Part shown: positions 25,729-34,147 of the stretch, piece after piece
Layout of the letters: every line of letters starts with the position of its first letter
Numbering within the stretch: the stretch's first letter is position 1
Source: Mucilaginibacter sp. OK268
Lineage (GTDB): Bacteria; Bacteroidota; Bacteroidia; Sphingobacteriales; Sphingobacteriaceae
DNA length: 64,000 nt
Direction of reading: 5' to 3'
Assembly (NCBI RefSeq): GCF_900103125.1
Contig: NZ_FNJV01000001.1
Location: 186,001-250,000 of the forward strand
Notes under the pieces: generated by a model
What the model was told of the DNA's origin: nothing
Seen by the model: only the letters and a program-made list of their open reading frames with translations
Database searches by the model: none
Translations under genes and position numbers: made by a program

Positions 25729-25762
25729 TTTTGAAATGATCGTTTCAAAATACTTATCTTTG
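25729..25762 (+). promoter_or_regulatory. Housekeeping promoter with embedded TetR-type operator, before the SDR gene
   Basis: The palindrome TTTTGAAATGATCGTTTCAA (25729-25750) lies between a TTTG element (25730-25733) and TATCTTTG (25755-25762), 21 bp apart. A similar operator occurs at 26574-26591. A dimer bound here would block RNA polymerase. Confidence 0.65.
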
Positions 25763-25801
25763 ATTCAACATTTCAAAACAAGAATCTTAAACATTAAAAA
25801 A

Positions 25802-26557
25802 ATGAATAATCTAACAAACAAAGTTGCCGTAGTTACAGGTGGTAACAGCGGTATTGGATATGCAGCCGCAAAAGAACTGATAGCACAAGGTGTAACTGTA
25901 GTTATTACCGGTCGTAACCGGGCATCTGTTGAAAAAGCAGCAGAAGAATTGGGCGCTACAGGTATAGTATCTGACCAAAGCAAAATTGACCAGATAGATA
26001 ATTTAGCACAGGCCGTTAAAGATCAGTTTGGTAAAGTTGATATCCTGTTCCTGAACGCAGGTATTGCCGCTTTTAGTCCGGTTGAAACCGCTACGGAAGA
26101 ACATTACGATAGCATCATGAACCTGAATGTAAAAGGCGTTTATTTTACTGTTCAAAAATTTATCCCTTTACTCAATGATGGTGCTTCCGTTATATTCAAT
26201 ACTTCTGTAAATGCCGTTTTAGGTGTGGCCGATAGTAGTGTTTATGCTGCCAGCAAAGCCGCTGTATTGTCATTTAACAAAGTATTGGCCCGTGAATTGG
26301 CATCACGTAAAATCAGGGTAAACGCTATTTCTCCCGGCCCGGTTGCAACCCCGTTGTATGATAAATTAGGCTTAGAGCAGGAGCAGGTTGATGGGTTCGG
26401 CGCGGCTTTAAGTCAAAAAATATTACTTAACCGCTTTGCACAACCAGAAGAAATTGCCAATGTGGTACGGTTCCTGGCTTCAGACGATGCTTCATTTATT
26501 ACCGGTACCGAAATTACTGTTGATGGCGGCTTAACAGTGAACGCGATTATGTACTAA
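25802..26557 (+). CDS. Short-chain dehydrogenase/reductase (classical SDR)
   Basis: The ATG at 25802 (MNNLTNKVAVVTGG) gives 251 residues, a normal classical SDR. The cofactor motif TGGNSGIG (residues 12-19), the NAG motif at 85-87, and the catalytic Ser135, Tyr148 and Lys152 (YAASK) are all present, as is the PGPVATPL segment. The Arg38 after ITG (TGRNR) suggests NADPH preference. It is an NAD(P)H-dependent oxidoreductase of unknown substrate. The upstream operator and the TetR gene 295 bp downstream suggest induction by a small molecule, as in many SDR/TetR pairs. Confidence 0.93.
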   Translation: MNNLTNKVAVVTGGNSGIGYAAAKELIAQGVTVVITGRNRASVEKAAEELGATGIVSDQSKIDQIDNLAQAVKDQFGKVDILFLNAGIAAFSPVETATEEHYDSIMNLNVKGVYFTVQKFIPLLNDGASVIFNTSVNAVLGVADSSVYAASKAAVLSFNKVLARELASRKIRVNAISPGPVATPLYDKLGLEQEQVDGFGAALSQKILLNRFAQPEEIANVVRFLASDDASFITGTEITVDGGLTVNAIMY

Positions 26558-26573
26558 AAAAATTTGCACGCAA

Positions 26574-26614
26574 TTGAAACGATTGTTTCAAATAGGTTAA
26601 ATTTATTAACTTTG
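26574..26614 (+). promoter_or_regulatory. Promoter and TetR-type operator before the TetR gene
   Basis: TTGAAACGATTGTTTCAA (26574-26591) matches the operator before the SDR gene. A TTG (26583-26585) stands 21 bp before TAACTTTG (26607-26614), a good housekeeping promoter. It would give a leader of about 230 nt containing a family B repeat. Confidence 0.6.
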
Positions 26615-26687
26615 CCTTATTGCCTGGTATTGCTAATCTGAGTAATAGGCCACGAATAGACATAACAAACAAATAATATGCAAGAGG

Positions 26688-26768
26688 GGGCTGTCACCCT
26701 GAGCTCCGTCGAAGGGGCGAGCGTAGAGGCCTGCCCACCATGCTTCGACGGAGCTCAGCATGACACCC
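26688..26768. repeat. Palindromic repeat, family B copy 4, inside the TetR leader
   Basis: GGGCTGTCACCCTGAGCTCC to CATGACACCC is nearly identical to the copy at 20208. It lies between the predicted promoter and the TetR start codon. Confidence 0.85.
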
Positions 26769-26851
26769 TTTTTTTAGAAATGTCTACTTATAGGCTATTA
26801 CCCTGATCCCCGGATAAACAGCATCGGCATAGGTATTTAAAATTGTTGATC

Positions 26852-27436
26852 ATGGCACGTAAGAAAGATTTTGATGAGGATGAACTGCTTGGGAAAGCGG
26901 CAGAACTTTTTTGGAGAAAGGGGTATAATGGCACATCGGCGCAGGATTTGGTCGACTGTTTGAACATTAACCGGTCGAGTTTGTACAATACCTATACTGA
27001 TAAAAGAACGCTGTTTAAAAAATCCTTGTCGCTATATCAAACCCAGCAAACCGGGGCCATGTTGAGTATGCTGGCCAAAGCCACAAACCCCGAAGCTACC
27101 GTTAAACAAATTTTTGACGGTTTGATCAAAGAGAGTGTGGAAGACCGGCTTTTAAAAGGCTGTTTCATGGTAAATACTGCTGTTGAACTGGCTGGGCAGG
27201 ATAAAGAAATAGGCGATATGGTAAATAACAATAACCTGAGCGTGGAAGATGCCTTAACCAAACTGATAGAGAGCGGACAGCAACAAGGCCAGTTTTCGAC
27301 TCAAAAAACAGCCCGTACACTGGCCCGGTTTGTTTTTGCCAATATCACCGGGATAAAGGTAGCCGCCAGGACAGGTGCCGATGAGCAAACGCTCCGGGAT
27401 ATTGCCGATGTGGCTATTTCATCGTTAAAAAAATAA
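26852..27436 (+). CDS. TetR/AcrR-family transcriptional repressor
   Basis: The ATG at 26852 (MARKKDFDED) gives 194 residues. The N-terminal helix-turn-helix (about 8-55) has the family pattern AAELFWRKGYNGTSAQDLVD, NINRSSLYNTYTDKRTLF. The C-terminal ligand domain resembles TetR_C_16/YcdC-like members (KGCFMVNTAVELA). Dimeric TetR proteins repress neighbouring genes until a ligand binds. Two matching palindromes, one before the SDR gene and one before this gene, make it the likely repressor of both. The ligand is unknown. Confidence 0.93.
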   Translation: MARKKDFDEDELLGKAAELFWRKGYNGTSAQDLVDCLNINRSSLYNTYTDKRTLFKKSLSLYQTQQTGAMLSMLAKATNPEATVKQIFDGLIKESVEDRLLKGCFMVNTAVELAGQDKEIGDMVNNNNLSVEDALTKLIESGQQQGQFSTQKTARTLARFVFANITGIKVAARTGADEQTLRDIADVAISSLKK

Positions 27437-27543
27437 AAGAGCCTCGCGAAGATTAATTAATATATGATTAACCCCCTGATAGTATTACCTGCTTAGCTTT
27501 GCCGCTGAATTAAAAAGAAACTGTAATTTTATTTATAGTAATA

Positions 27544-27592
27544 GTAGAGCGCTGGATGGCAGCATGCTGAAGGTTCGAATCCTTCCTCTACG
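27544..27592 (+). ncRNA. 48-nt tRNA-like sequence (minimal or truncated tRNA)
   Basis: The sequence can fold as acceptor stem GTAGAG/CTCTAC (27544-27549, 27586-27591), a short hairpin GCTG-GATGG-CAGC (27551-27563), and a perfect T-arm GAAGG-TTCGAAT-CCTTC (27569-27585) with the invariant TTCGAAT loop, followed by an unpaired G. The normal D-arm and a 7-nt anticodon loop are absent, so it is not a standard tRNA. It could be a tRNA remnant left by a deletion or integration event, or a tRNA-mimic RNA. Confidence 0.45.
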
Positions 27593-27619
27593 TCTGATCC
27601 CAATTTTATTTAACCAGCT

Positions 27620-27778
27620 ATGAATTACCCTGTAATCGCATTGATCATTTTATTGGCGCTGGGAGTTATTGGTTTACTGGCCTGGAAAAATCAAAAGGAT
27701 AAGAAAAAGATAGAGAAGGAAATGAACCGTTCCGAGATCAGGCCCGAAAAACATAACGAGAATAAACCCAACGCCTGA
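27620..27778 (+). CDS. Small single-pass membrane protein, 52 residues
   Basis: ATG AAT TAC CCT opens a 53-codon frame. Residues 3-23 form one hydrophobic helix (PVIALIILLALGVIGLLAW) and the rest is strongly charged (KNQKDKKKIEKEMNRSE), giving a positive-inside tail. Small proteins of this kind are common in Bacteroidota and unassigned. It starts 29 bp after the tRNA-like sequence. I do not recognise a family; coding status rests on composition and membrane-protein logic. Confidence 0.6.
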   Translation: MNYPVIALIILLALGVIGLLAWKNQKDKKKIEKEMNRSEIRPEKHNENKPNA

Positions 27779-27811
27779 GCGGCATCCGGATCCTCCGGAA
27801 TTAATGCTCTC

Positions 27812-27914
27812 TTAGAAGCTGTCTAAAAACAAAGATTATTCATTGCCGTTGACTTTAGTCAACGGCAATGATTTTACATCATAAATAATCTAAACCAATT
27901 TCAACAGCTTCTTG
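27812..27914. repeat. Nested inverted repeat with AGAAGCT ends (family C copy 2)
   Basis: Ends TTAGAAGCTGTCTAAA and TTTCAACAGCTTCTTG surround a perfect palindrome CATTGCCGTTGACTTTAGTC to 27870. The core matches 23400-23425, the ends match 25441-25603. Confidence 0.65.
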
Positions 27915-27960
27915 GCAATAATTGTTATTTCAATGTTTCCTTAATGTAATCTGCCTATTT

Positions 27961-27983
27961 GTTAACATTAAGGTTACATTAAA
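27961..27983 (+). promoter_or_regulatory. Pho-box-like 11-bp repeats before the TPR regulator gene
   Basis: GTTAACATTAA and GGTTACATTAA lie end to end with an 11-bp period, the spacing of PhoB direct repeats. A related pair is before the TonB receptor at 29817. The sequence can also be read as overlapping inverted half-sites. Confidence 0.4.
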
Positions 27984-28061
27984 ATGTTTTCTTTGTTTGC
28001 TATGCTTGATAGCGAGTTAATGCCCTGTTTAATACTATGATCACCCATTCAATTTTAATGT

Positions 28062-29711
28062 ATGGTTAGCATTTATGCCCGGCCCTCGCAACTCATATGG
28101 GTACTGCTTTGGGCCTTTTTATGTTTAAGCATAACCGCCGGTGCCCAAACCGAAAAAAACGCGCAATTTCAGCAACTACAATCATTGGGGCAACCGCATC
28201 CAGATTCAGCACTTATTGAGCTAAAAAAGGCGCATGCTAAAGCCGTTCAGGATAATGATAACCTGGCAGCTGGCAGGATTTTGCAGCAAATGGGGCAAAT
28301 TTGTTTTAACCAGGGCCATTATGCACAGGCCCTTGATTTTTATTTACATGCCGATAAGGTATTCGCGCAGGAAAATAACAAGGATCTGTTGGCCGGGAAT
28401 ATGGGTAAAATGGGCATCCTGTATTATTATAATAAACAATCGGATAAGGCATTTCAGCTGTATAACAAGGCCCTGGCTCTTTACCGGTCTACCGGTAATA
28501 AAAAGGGGCAGGCCGAAATATTTGGTGCTATAGGGCATCTGTATGAAAAACATCACCGGTACGATAGTTCTTTTTATTATCAGCATTTAGCCTTGCGTAC
28601 CTATAACCAGATAGGGGATAACTATGGACAGGCAAAAATATATGAAAACCTGGGCAGTATCCACGAAGACCTGGCCAATTACGATTCATCTTACTCCTGT
28701 TTTAAGGAATCGCTGAAAATATACCAGCAACATCATGATGAAGTTGCCAGTATTGAAGTGATCAATAACATAGGTGATATTTTGCGTAAAACGGGCAAGT
28801 ATGCGCAGGGAATTGAACAATCGCGCCTGGCTTATGCCTTGTCGGTAAAAAACGATAACCTGTATCAGCTTGCTGCTGCTTGCCGCGATCTGGGTAAGGG
28901 TTATCAATTGCTTCATCAAATGGATAGCGCCTATCATTACCTGGAACTGAGCCGGAAGTATTCGCTTGAAGTATATTCCAGGGAGAGCCTCAAGCAAACT
29001 TCCTTTTTGCAAGTATTGTATGATATGGACAAAAAGAGCGATGAAATTACAAGGCTCAATAATATCCGTAAAATCAACCAGATAGTTACCATAGCAATAA
29101 TTACCATTGTACTGTTGCTGATTGTTCTGGGATTGGTAACGTTTAGCCGCCAGCGGTTAAAGATCAGGGATCAGCGTGCTTTGGCCGAACAGAACAAATC
29201 GATATTTGAGGCTCAGCATGAATTGATGCAGCTTGAATTGAAAAACAAACAATTGGAAGAAGAAAGCCTGAAACAGCAATTAGAGCTTAAAAGCCAGGAG
29301 CTATCTACCCATACTTTAAACCTGATCAAAAATAACCAGTTGCTGGAAAATATGCGGAATACATTGCAGGACATGGTGAAGGAAGATAAGCGCGATCAGA
29401 AGAAACAAATGCAGCAGATCATCCAGCAAATAAACCAGAGTTTTAACCACGAGCAGCAATGGAAAGAATTTACCCTTGCCTTTGAACAGGTACACCAGCG
29501 GTTTTTTGATAAACTGAAACTGCACAGCAATGATCTTACATCAACAGATATGAGGCTGATCGCATTGCTTAAGGTAAATATGGATTCCAAAGATATTGCA
29601 GGCTTATTGGGTATCTCCAATGATAGCCTGCGTGTTGCCCGTTATCGTCTGCGTAAAAAACTCAACCTGGAGCAGGGTGATAACCTTTCCACCTTTATAC
29701 AAGCGCTTTAG
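28062..29711 (+). CDS. TPR-repeat membrane regulator with C-terminal LuxR-like HTH
   Basis: This 549-residue protein has a signal peptide (ending GAQ), about seven TPR-like units at 45-320 (for example GQAEIFGAIGHLYEKHHRYDSS), one membrane helix near 345-365 (IVTIAIITIVLLLIVLGLV), a long coiled coil at about 375-450 and a C-terminal helix-turn-helix (STDMRLIALLKVNMDSKDIAGLLGIS). The TPRs would be periplasmic and the DNA-binding domain cytoplasmic, a common Bacteroidota design for nutrient sensing. It lies just upstream of the TonB receptor/phytase genes and probably controls them. Start codon: ATG at 28062 fits the signal peptide. Confidence 0.85.
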   Translation: MVSIYARPSQLIWVLLWAFLCLSITAGAQTEKNAQFQQLQSLGQPHPDSALIELKKAHAKAVQDNDNLAAGRILQQMGQICFNQGHYAQALDFYLHADKVFAQENNKDLLAGNMGKMGILYYYNKQSDKAFQLYNKALALYRSTGNKKGQAEIFGAIGHLYEKHHRYDSSFYYQHLALRTYNQIGDNYGQAKIYENLGSIHEDLANYDSSYSCFKESLKIYQQHHDEVASIEVINNIGDILRKTGKYAQGIEQSRLAYALSVKNDNLYQLAAACRDLGKGYQLLHQMDSAYHYLELSRKYSLEVYSRESLKQTSFLQVLYDMDKKSDEITRLNNIRKINQIVTIAIITIVLLLIVLGLVTFSRQRLKIRDQRALAEQNKSIFEAQHELMQLELKNKQLEEESLKQQLELKSQELSTHTLNLIKNNQLLENMRNTLQDMVKEDKRDQKKQMQQIIQQINQSFNHEQQWKEFTLAFEQVHQRFFDKLKLHSNDLTSTDMRLIALLKVNMDSKDIAGLLGISNDSLRVARYRLRKKLNLEQGDNLSTFIQAL

Positions 29712-29718
29712 TTGTTTT

Positions 29719-29808
29719 GGGTGCGGGGTTCGTGGAGCGAGAGCGAGAATCCAGATCGAGTTTGTAAACAAGTAACCTTATCCTGATCTCGCTCCCGCAC
29801 CCCGATCC
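29719..29808. repeat. Inverted repeat after the TPR regulator gene
   Basis: GGGTGCGGGGTTCGTGGAGCGAGAGCGAG pairs in part with CTCGCTCCCGCACCCC further on. It may act as a terminator; the rest of 29712-30040 is AT-rich promoter region. Confidence 0.6.
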
Positions 29809-29816
29809 TTGCACCT

Positions 29817-29838
29817 CTTAACATTGGCTTAATGTAAC
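29817..29838 (+). promoter_or_regulatory. Pho-box-like 11-bp repeats before the TonB receptor gene
   Basis: CTTAACATTGG and CTTAATGTAAC repeat with an 11-bp period, like the pair at 27961. They lie about 200 bp before the receptor start. Confidence 0.4.
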
Positions 29839-30040
29839 GGTAAACTAATGATAATGGAGGTTTTGTTATTTAGTATATAATTGATAATGAGTTGTTTGTA
29901 ATTTTTTGTTGCCCTTCCGTATACGTTGCTTGTAACGGTGTTTCCTTTTTGTAACGGCAAATATTAATAAGCATATAGATGGTTTAAACACCTTTGTCCC
30001 GTCAAAAAAATCAAACACAATTGTATCAATCGTTTACAAA

Positions 30041-32809
30041 ATGAATAAATATTTACAAACCTTATTATTCCTGCTGTTATGCGTTACCGCAGCTAACGCT
30101 ACAAAACTAAAGGGCCATGTTTACGACCGTAAAACCGGCGAACCTATGGTAGGGGCTACCGTTAGTTTGGATAAAACCAGTAAAGCAACCACCACCGGCC
30201 TGGATGGTTCATTCGAATTAAAAGAGGTACCAAAAGGGATATTTAATCTCCGGATTTCCTATGTTATGTATCAAACGGTGATACAGGAAGTGGATATCGA
30301 AAAAGGAGATAATTTACAGCTGAAAATTTACCTGGAAGAGGCTGGTAAGGCCTTGCAGGAGGTAACCATATCTGCCAAAAAGAATGCCGCCTCTGAAAAT
30401 ACCGCCAGGAGGTTGGAACAACAGTCGACCCAGGTGATGAATGTAGTATCGGGCAAGGCTATTGAAATTTCACCCGATTTAACGGTAGCTAATGTGATTG
30501 CCCGTGTATCCGGTGTATCGGTTGAACGGAATAGCAACGGCGACGGGCAGTACGCCATTTTAAGGGGTATGGACAAACGCTATAACTATACCCTGGTTAA
30601 CGGTGTGAAGATCCCGAGCCCTGATAATAAATACCGTTACGTTCCGCTTGATATTTTCCCATCTGATCTGCTTGACCGCCTGGAGGTGTACAAAACCCTG
30701 ACCCCCAATATGGAGGGCGACGCGGTTGGTGGTGCCGTTAATATGGTGATGAAAGATGCTCCGGACCGCCTTACGGTGAACGCCAATATAGCCGGAGGTT
30801 ATAGCCAGTTGTTTTTTGATCGTAAATTTATGAGTTATGATTACTCCGGTATCAACTACAAATCGCCTTCGGAAATAAATGGCAAATCTTACCAGGCCAC
30901 CCAAAATGATTTTTCAAAAGGTACTTTAAGCTATGCTTTAAAACATCCGGCCCCGAATGTGGTGGGAAGTTTAACCTTAGGACAGCGCTTTTTCGATAAT
31001 AAATTAGGTGTGCTTGTTGCCGGTAGCTATCAAAATACTTACCGGGGTAGCAATAGTGTATTCTATAGTTCAAAAGTTGTTCCTACAGCCGAATACGCTG
31101 CCGTTACGAGCAAGAGCGACAGGGAGTATTCGGAACAACAAAAACGTTATGGCCTATTTTCTAAAGTTGATTATGTGATCGATAACCGTAATAAATTGAG
31201 CTTGTTCAACACTTATGTTAATTTGACCAACATCCAGGTTAGGGATGAAGTTTCAACCAATTTCTCGACTGACTATGACCCTGATAAAGGTAATGCGCAG
31301 TTGGGTTATTCAACCCGTAGCCGTTTAACCAAGCAGCAAATTTACAATGGTATGCTAAGGGGCGATCATAAGCTGTTTGATGATAAATTAAAAGTACAGT
31401 GGTCGGCGGTTTACTCATCGGCCGAAAACGAGGTGCCTGGTAATACCACCATCAGCCTGAATGGTGTACGCGAAAATTTTGTAGACAGGCGCACATTGCT
31501 TACCAACGGTACACCGCTTACCCATCGCTGGGAGCGTAATACCGATGAGGATAAGGCTGGTTATCTCGACTTGACCTATACCGCGCCGGTTGCAGGTGTA
31601 AACGTTGACTTTTCTGCCGGTGGTTTATATCGCGATAAAGAACGCAGCAGTTTCTATAATAACTATGCGCTTACGCCGGTTAACCCCGGAGCCGTATATG
31701 GTACCGATTTTCAGAATTATACTGATCTGTCTTTCACAGTAACCAACCCGGGTGGTGCAGTAAATAACCCTTTAACTTACGATGCTTCTGAAAAAATAGG
31801 AGCGGGATATGGAATGTTCAAATTCACCACTAAGGCAGTACAGGTTGTGGGTGGTGCACGTGTAGAACATACCGATCAGGGTTACCGCATGCTTTTCCCG
31901 GCTGGCGAAACCCGTCCCTCGGGCAACCAAATATATACGGATGTATTGCCAAGCTTAACCATCAAGTACTTTTTAACAGACAAGCAACAGTTACATGCTT
32001 CTTATTTCAGATCGATTAACCGCCCTGGATTTTATGAGATAGTACCGAGCAAGGTAGTTAATGAGGAATACCAGGAACGTGGCAACCCCGATTTGAAACG
32101 GGCCATTGCCGATAACTACGATTTAAGATATGAGCTTTTCCCTGACGCGGGTACGCAATTGCTGGCAGGCGCGTTTTTCAAAAACATCAAAAATCCTATC
32201 GAGTATATTTTCCAGGCTGATGCCACACGTGGCCAGGATACCTATTACACACCGGGTAATTTTGGTACAGCACGTAACTATGGTTTGGAGCTCGATTTCA
32301 TTAAGTTCTTCAACAAGTTTGGTGTAAAGGCCAATTATACTTACACCCATTCCCGTATCACTACACCAAAGGATACTTATATAACCGATGCTAATGGCGA
32401 TACCCGTAAAATATCGGTGAACCAGTCACGCCCGCTGTATGGTCAATCGGAACATATCGCTAATATCTCCCTGCTGTATAAGGATACCAAAAAAGGCTGG
32501 GACGTACAGGTTTCAGGTGCCTACACAGGTCCACGTATCAACACGGTATCGCAGTTCCTGAATAACGACTTATGGCAACAAGGCTTTATCCAGATGGATG
32601 CCTCGGCCGAAAAACGCTTCAAAAATGGGTTGAGTGTATTTGTAAAAGGCGGTAACCTGCTCAACACACCAAGCAAACTGTTCATCAAAGGAACTAATCC
32701 TACCAATGCAGCACTGAAGGATGACAACATTGAATCGAACGGACATACTTTGATCCGCAGCGACTATTACAAACAGACATACCTGATTGGTGTGCGCTAT
32801 AAACTTTAA
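30041..32809 (+). CDS. TonB-dependent outer-membrane receptor (phytase locus)
   Basis: This 922-residue receptor has a signal peptide (to about residue 20), a CarboxypepD_reg-like domain (LKGHVYDRKTGEPMVGATV, about 22-100), a plug domain (about 125-235, with VIARVSGVSVERN and ILRGMDKRYNYTLVNG) and a 22-strand barrel ending in YLIGVRYKL. It lacks an STN domain, so it probably does not signal through FecR, and there is no SusD partner. It imports a ligand across the outer membrane using TonB energy. The beta-helix lipoprotein and phytase genes follow with short gaps, which suggests uptake of phytate or its products. Confidence 0.93.
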   Translation: MNKYLQTLLFLLLCVTAANATKLKGHVYDRKTGEPMVGATVSLDKTSKATTTGLDGSFELKEVPKGIFNLRISYVMYQTVIQEVDIEKGDNLQLKIYLEEAGKALQEVTISAKKNAASENTARRLEQQSTQVMNVVSGKAIEISPDLTVANVIARVSGVSVERNSNGDGQYAILRGMDKRYNYTLVNGVKIPSPDNKYRYVPLDIFPSDLLDRLEVYKTLTPNMEGDAVGGAVNMVMKDAPDRLTVNANIAGGYSQLFFDRKFMSYDYSGINYKSPSEINGKSYQATQNDFSKGTLSYALKHPAPNVVGSLTLGQRFFDNKLGVLVAGSYQNTYRGSNSVFYSSKVVPTAEYAAVTSKSDREYSEQQKRYGLFSKVDYVIDNRNKLSLFNTYVNLTNIQVRDEVSTNFSTDYDPDKGNAQLGYSTRSRLTKQQIYNGMLRGDHKLFDDKLKVQWSAVYSSAENEVPGNTTISLNGVRENFVDRRTLLTNGTPLTHRWERNTDEDKAGYLDLTYTAPVAGVNVDFSAGGLYRDKERSSFYNNYALTPVNPGAVYGTDFQNYTDLSFTVTNPGGAVNNPLTYDASEKIGAGYGMFKFTTKAVQVVGGARVEHTDQGYRMLFPAGETRPSGNQIYTDVLPSLTIKYFLTDKQQLHASYFRSINRPGFYEIVPSKVVNEEYQERGNPDLKRAIADNYDLRYELFPDAGTQLLAGAFFKNIKNPIEYIFQADATRGQDTYYTPGNFGTARNYGLELDFIKFFNKFGVKANYTYTHSRITTPKDTYITDANGDTRKISVNQSRPLYGQSEHIANISLLYKDTKKGWDVQVSGAYTGPRINTVSQFLNNDLWQQGFIQMDASAEKRFKNGLSVFVKGGNLLNTPSKLFIKGTNPTNAALKDDNIESNGHTLIRSDYYKQTYLIGVRYKL

Positions 32810-32839
32810 AAAATGTCAATTATTTTAATCAAAAATAAG

Positions 32840-34093
32840 ATGAACTTAAAACCAATATTTACAGCATTACTGTTATCAGCGATAGCCATTAGCGGCTGCA
32901 GAAAAGCCAATCTGGATGTAGATACCAGCTCCGGCAACGGATCGGCCAGTGGCGAAGTATCAGGCGTTTGGGCCAAAGGCAGCACCCAGATCATCAAGGG
33001 TGATATTGTTATCCCCGCAGGTAAATCGCTCACCATTGAAGAAGGCGTCACTGTGTTAATGGATACCGTTGCCAAGCCAGAATTCATTGTAAAAGGTAAC
33101 CTGTACTCGATGGGTACGGCCGAGAACCCGGTTAGAATTACCGTAGCTGAACAATATCGTACCGACGCTAAAAAATTCGGAAAAATGTGGGGCGGTATAC
33201 TCGCGGCCCCAACTTGTGCGGAATTGGTGCTTGATCATACCATTTTGGAGTACGGCGGTAATACTACGTCGGATGCCTCAACTTCAGTAAAACAAGGTTT
33301 ATATAAAGCCGTTGCCGGCGAAAACTTACCAGCCTTATGGTTCTCAAATGTGAATGGTAAGCTTATCGTGGTCAACTCCATCGTCCGTAACTTTCAGGAA
33401 GATTGTACCTATATTGAAGGCGGAAAGATCATTTTTGCCAACAACATTTTCTATACAACTGGTGTAACCGGTGGCGAGGCGATGAACTTTAAATCGGGTT
33501 GTTTGGCCGATGTGGGCTTTAACCTTGTGTATAGCGCCAATACTAACGCCCTTAAATTATCAAACTCCGGCGACCGTAATCCGCAGGCATATATTATAGC
33601 CTATAACAATACCATGATCAATACTGGCTGGCGCAGGCCATCTGCCAAGGGCGGTTCTATCTGGCTGGAAAACAATGTGCACGCCGATATTTACAATAAC
33701 CTGTTTGCCAATACCCGTTTTGGTATCAAAAGGGATACAAAATCAACTGAAGATAAACGTACGGTGATCAGCAATAACCTTTATTATGGTTATGATCAAA
33801 CCACGGTAAATCAGTTCCAGCCATCAAAAGATATTGTTGCAGGGGTAAACGATATCATTAGCACCAAAGCCGGTGATAACGACCCTAAGTTTGTGAACTA
33901 CCCGGAATCAACCCCGGTACTGAACGCGGTATTTAATACCGCCTGGGATTTTCATTTGCAAAGCGGCTCACCAGCCTTAAATCATGGTAAAACCGACTTT
34001 ACCCGTCACCATGCTGCAGGTATTACGGTAAATGGGGTAACCTATGTTTCGCCAGATCCGGCAACTTACATCGGCGCTTTTGGAACAAAATAA
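32840..34093 (+). CDS. Lipoprotein with right-handed parallel beta-helix fold
   Basis: The ATG at 32840 (MNLKPIFTALLL) gives 417 residues; an ATG at 32813 lies 9 codons upstream. A lipobox AISGC at about residues 17-21 marks a lipoprotein. The mature part shows beta-helix features: asparagine ladders and repeated short strands (IIFANNIFYTTG, IYNNLFANTRFG, VISNNLYYG). Such folds often bind or cleave polymers. It starts 30 bp after the TonB receptor and is probably its surface partner, replacing the usual SusD. No catalytic site can be named. Confidence 0.8.
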   Translation: MNLKPIFTALLLSAIAISGCRKANLDVDTSSGNGSASGEVSGVWAKGSTQIIKGDIVIPAGKSLTIEEGVTVLMDTVAKPEFIVKGNLYSMGTAENPVRITVAEQYRTDAKKFGKMWGGILAAPTCAELVLDHTILEYGGNTTSDASTSVKQGLYKAVAGENLPALWFSNVNGKLIVVNSIVRNFQEDCTYIEGGKIIFANNIFYTTGVTGGEAMNFKSGCLADVGFNLVYSANTNALKLSNSGDRNPQAYIIAYNNTMINTGWRRPSAKGGSIWLENNVHADIYNNLFANTRFGIKRDTKSTEDKRTVISNNLYYGYDQTTVNQFQPSKDIVAGVNDIISTKAGDNDPKFVNYPESTPVLNAVFNTAWDFHLQSGSPALNHGKTDFTRHHAAGITVNGVTYVSPDPATYIGAFGTK

Positions 34094-34112
34094 ATAAACA
34101 AGAAAATCTACG

Positions 34113-34136
34113 GCCCTGCTTATGCAGGGCATTTTT
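34113..34136 (+). terminator. Short hairpin between the beta-helix and phytase genes
   Basis: GCCCTGC-TTAT-GCAGGGC is followed by ATTTTT. It may be an attenuator within the operon. Confidence 0.6.
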
Positions 34137-34147
34137 AAATATGATTA

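Noticed and set aside
26677-26815. Short frame starting ATGCAAGAG in the TetR leader
   Set aside because: Most of it is the family B repeat in translation; no evidence for a real leader peptide.
14807-27914. Palindromic elements considered as insertion sequences
   Set aside because: All are under 170 bp, carry no transposase, and no target-site duplications could be shown.
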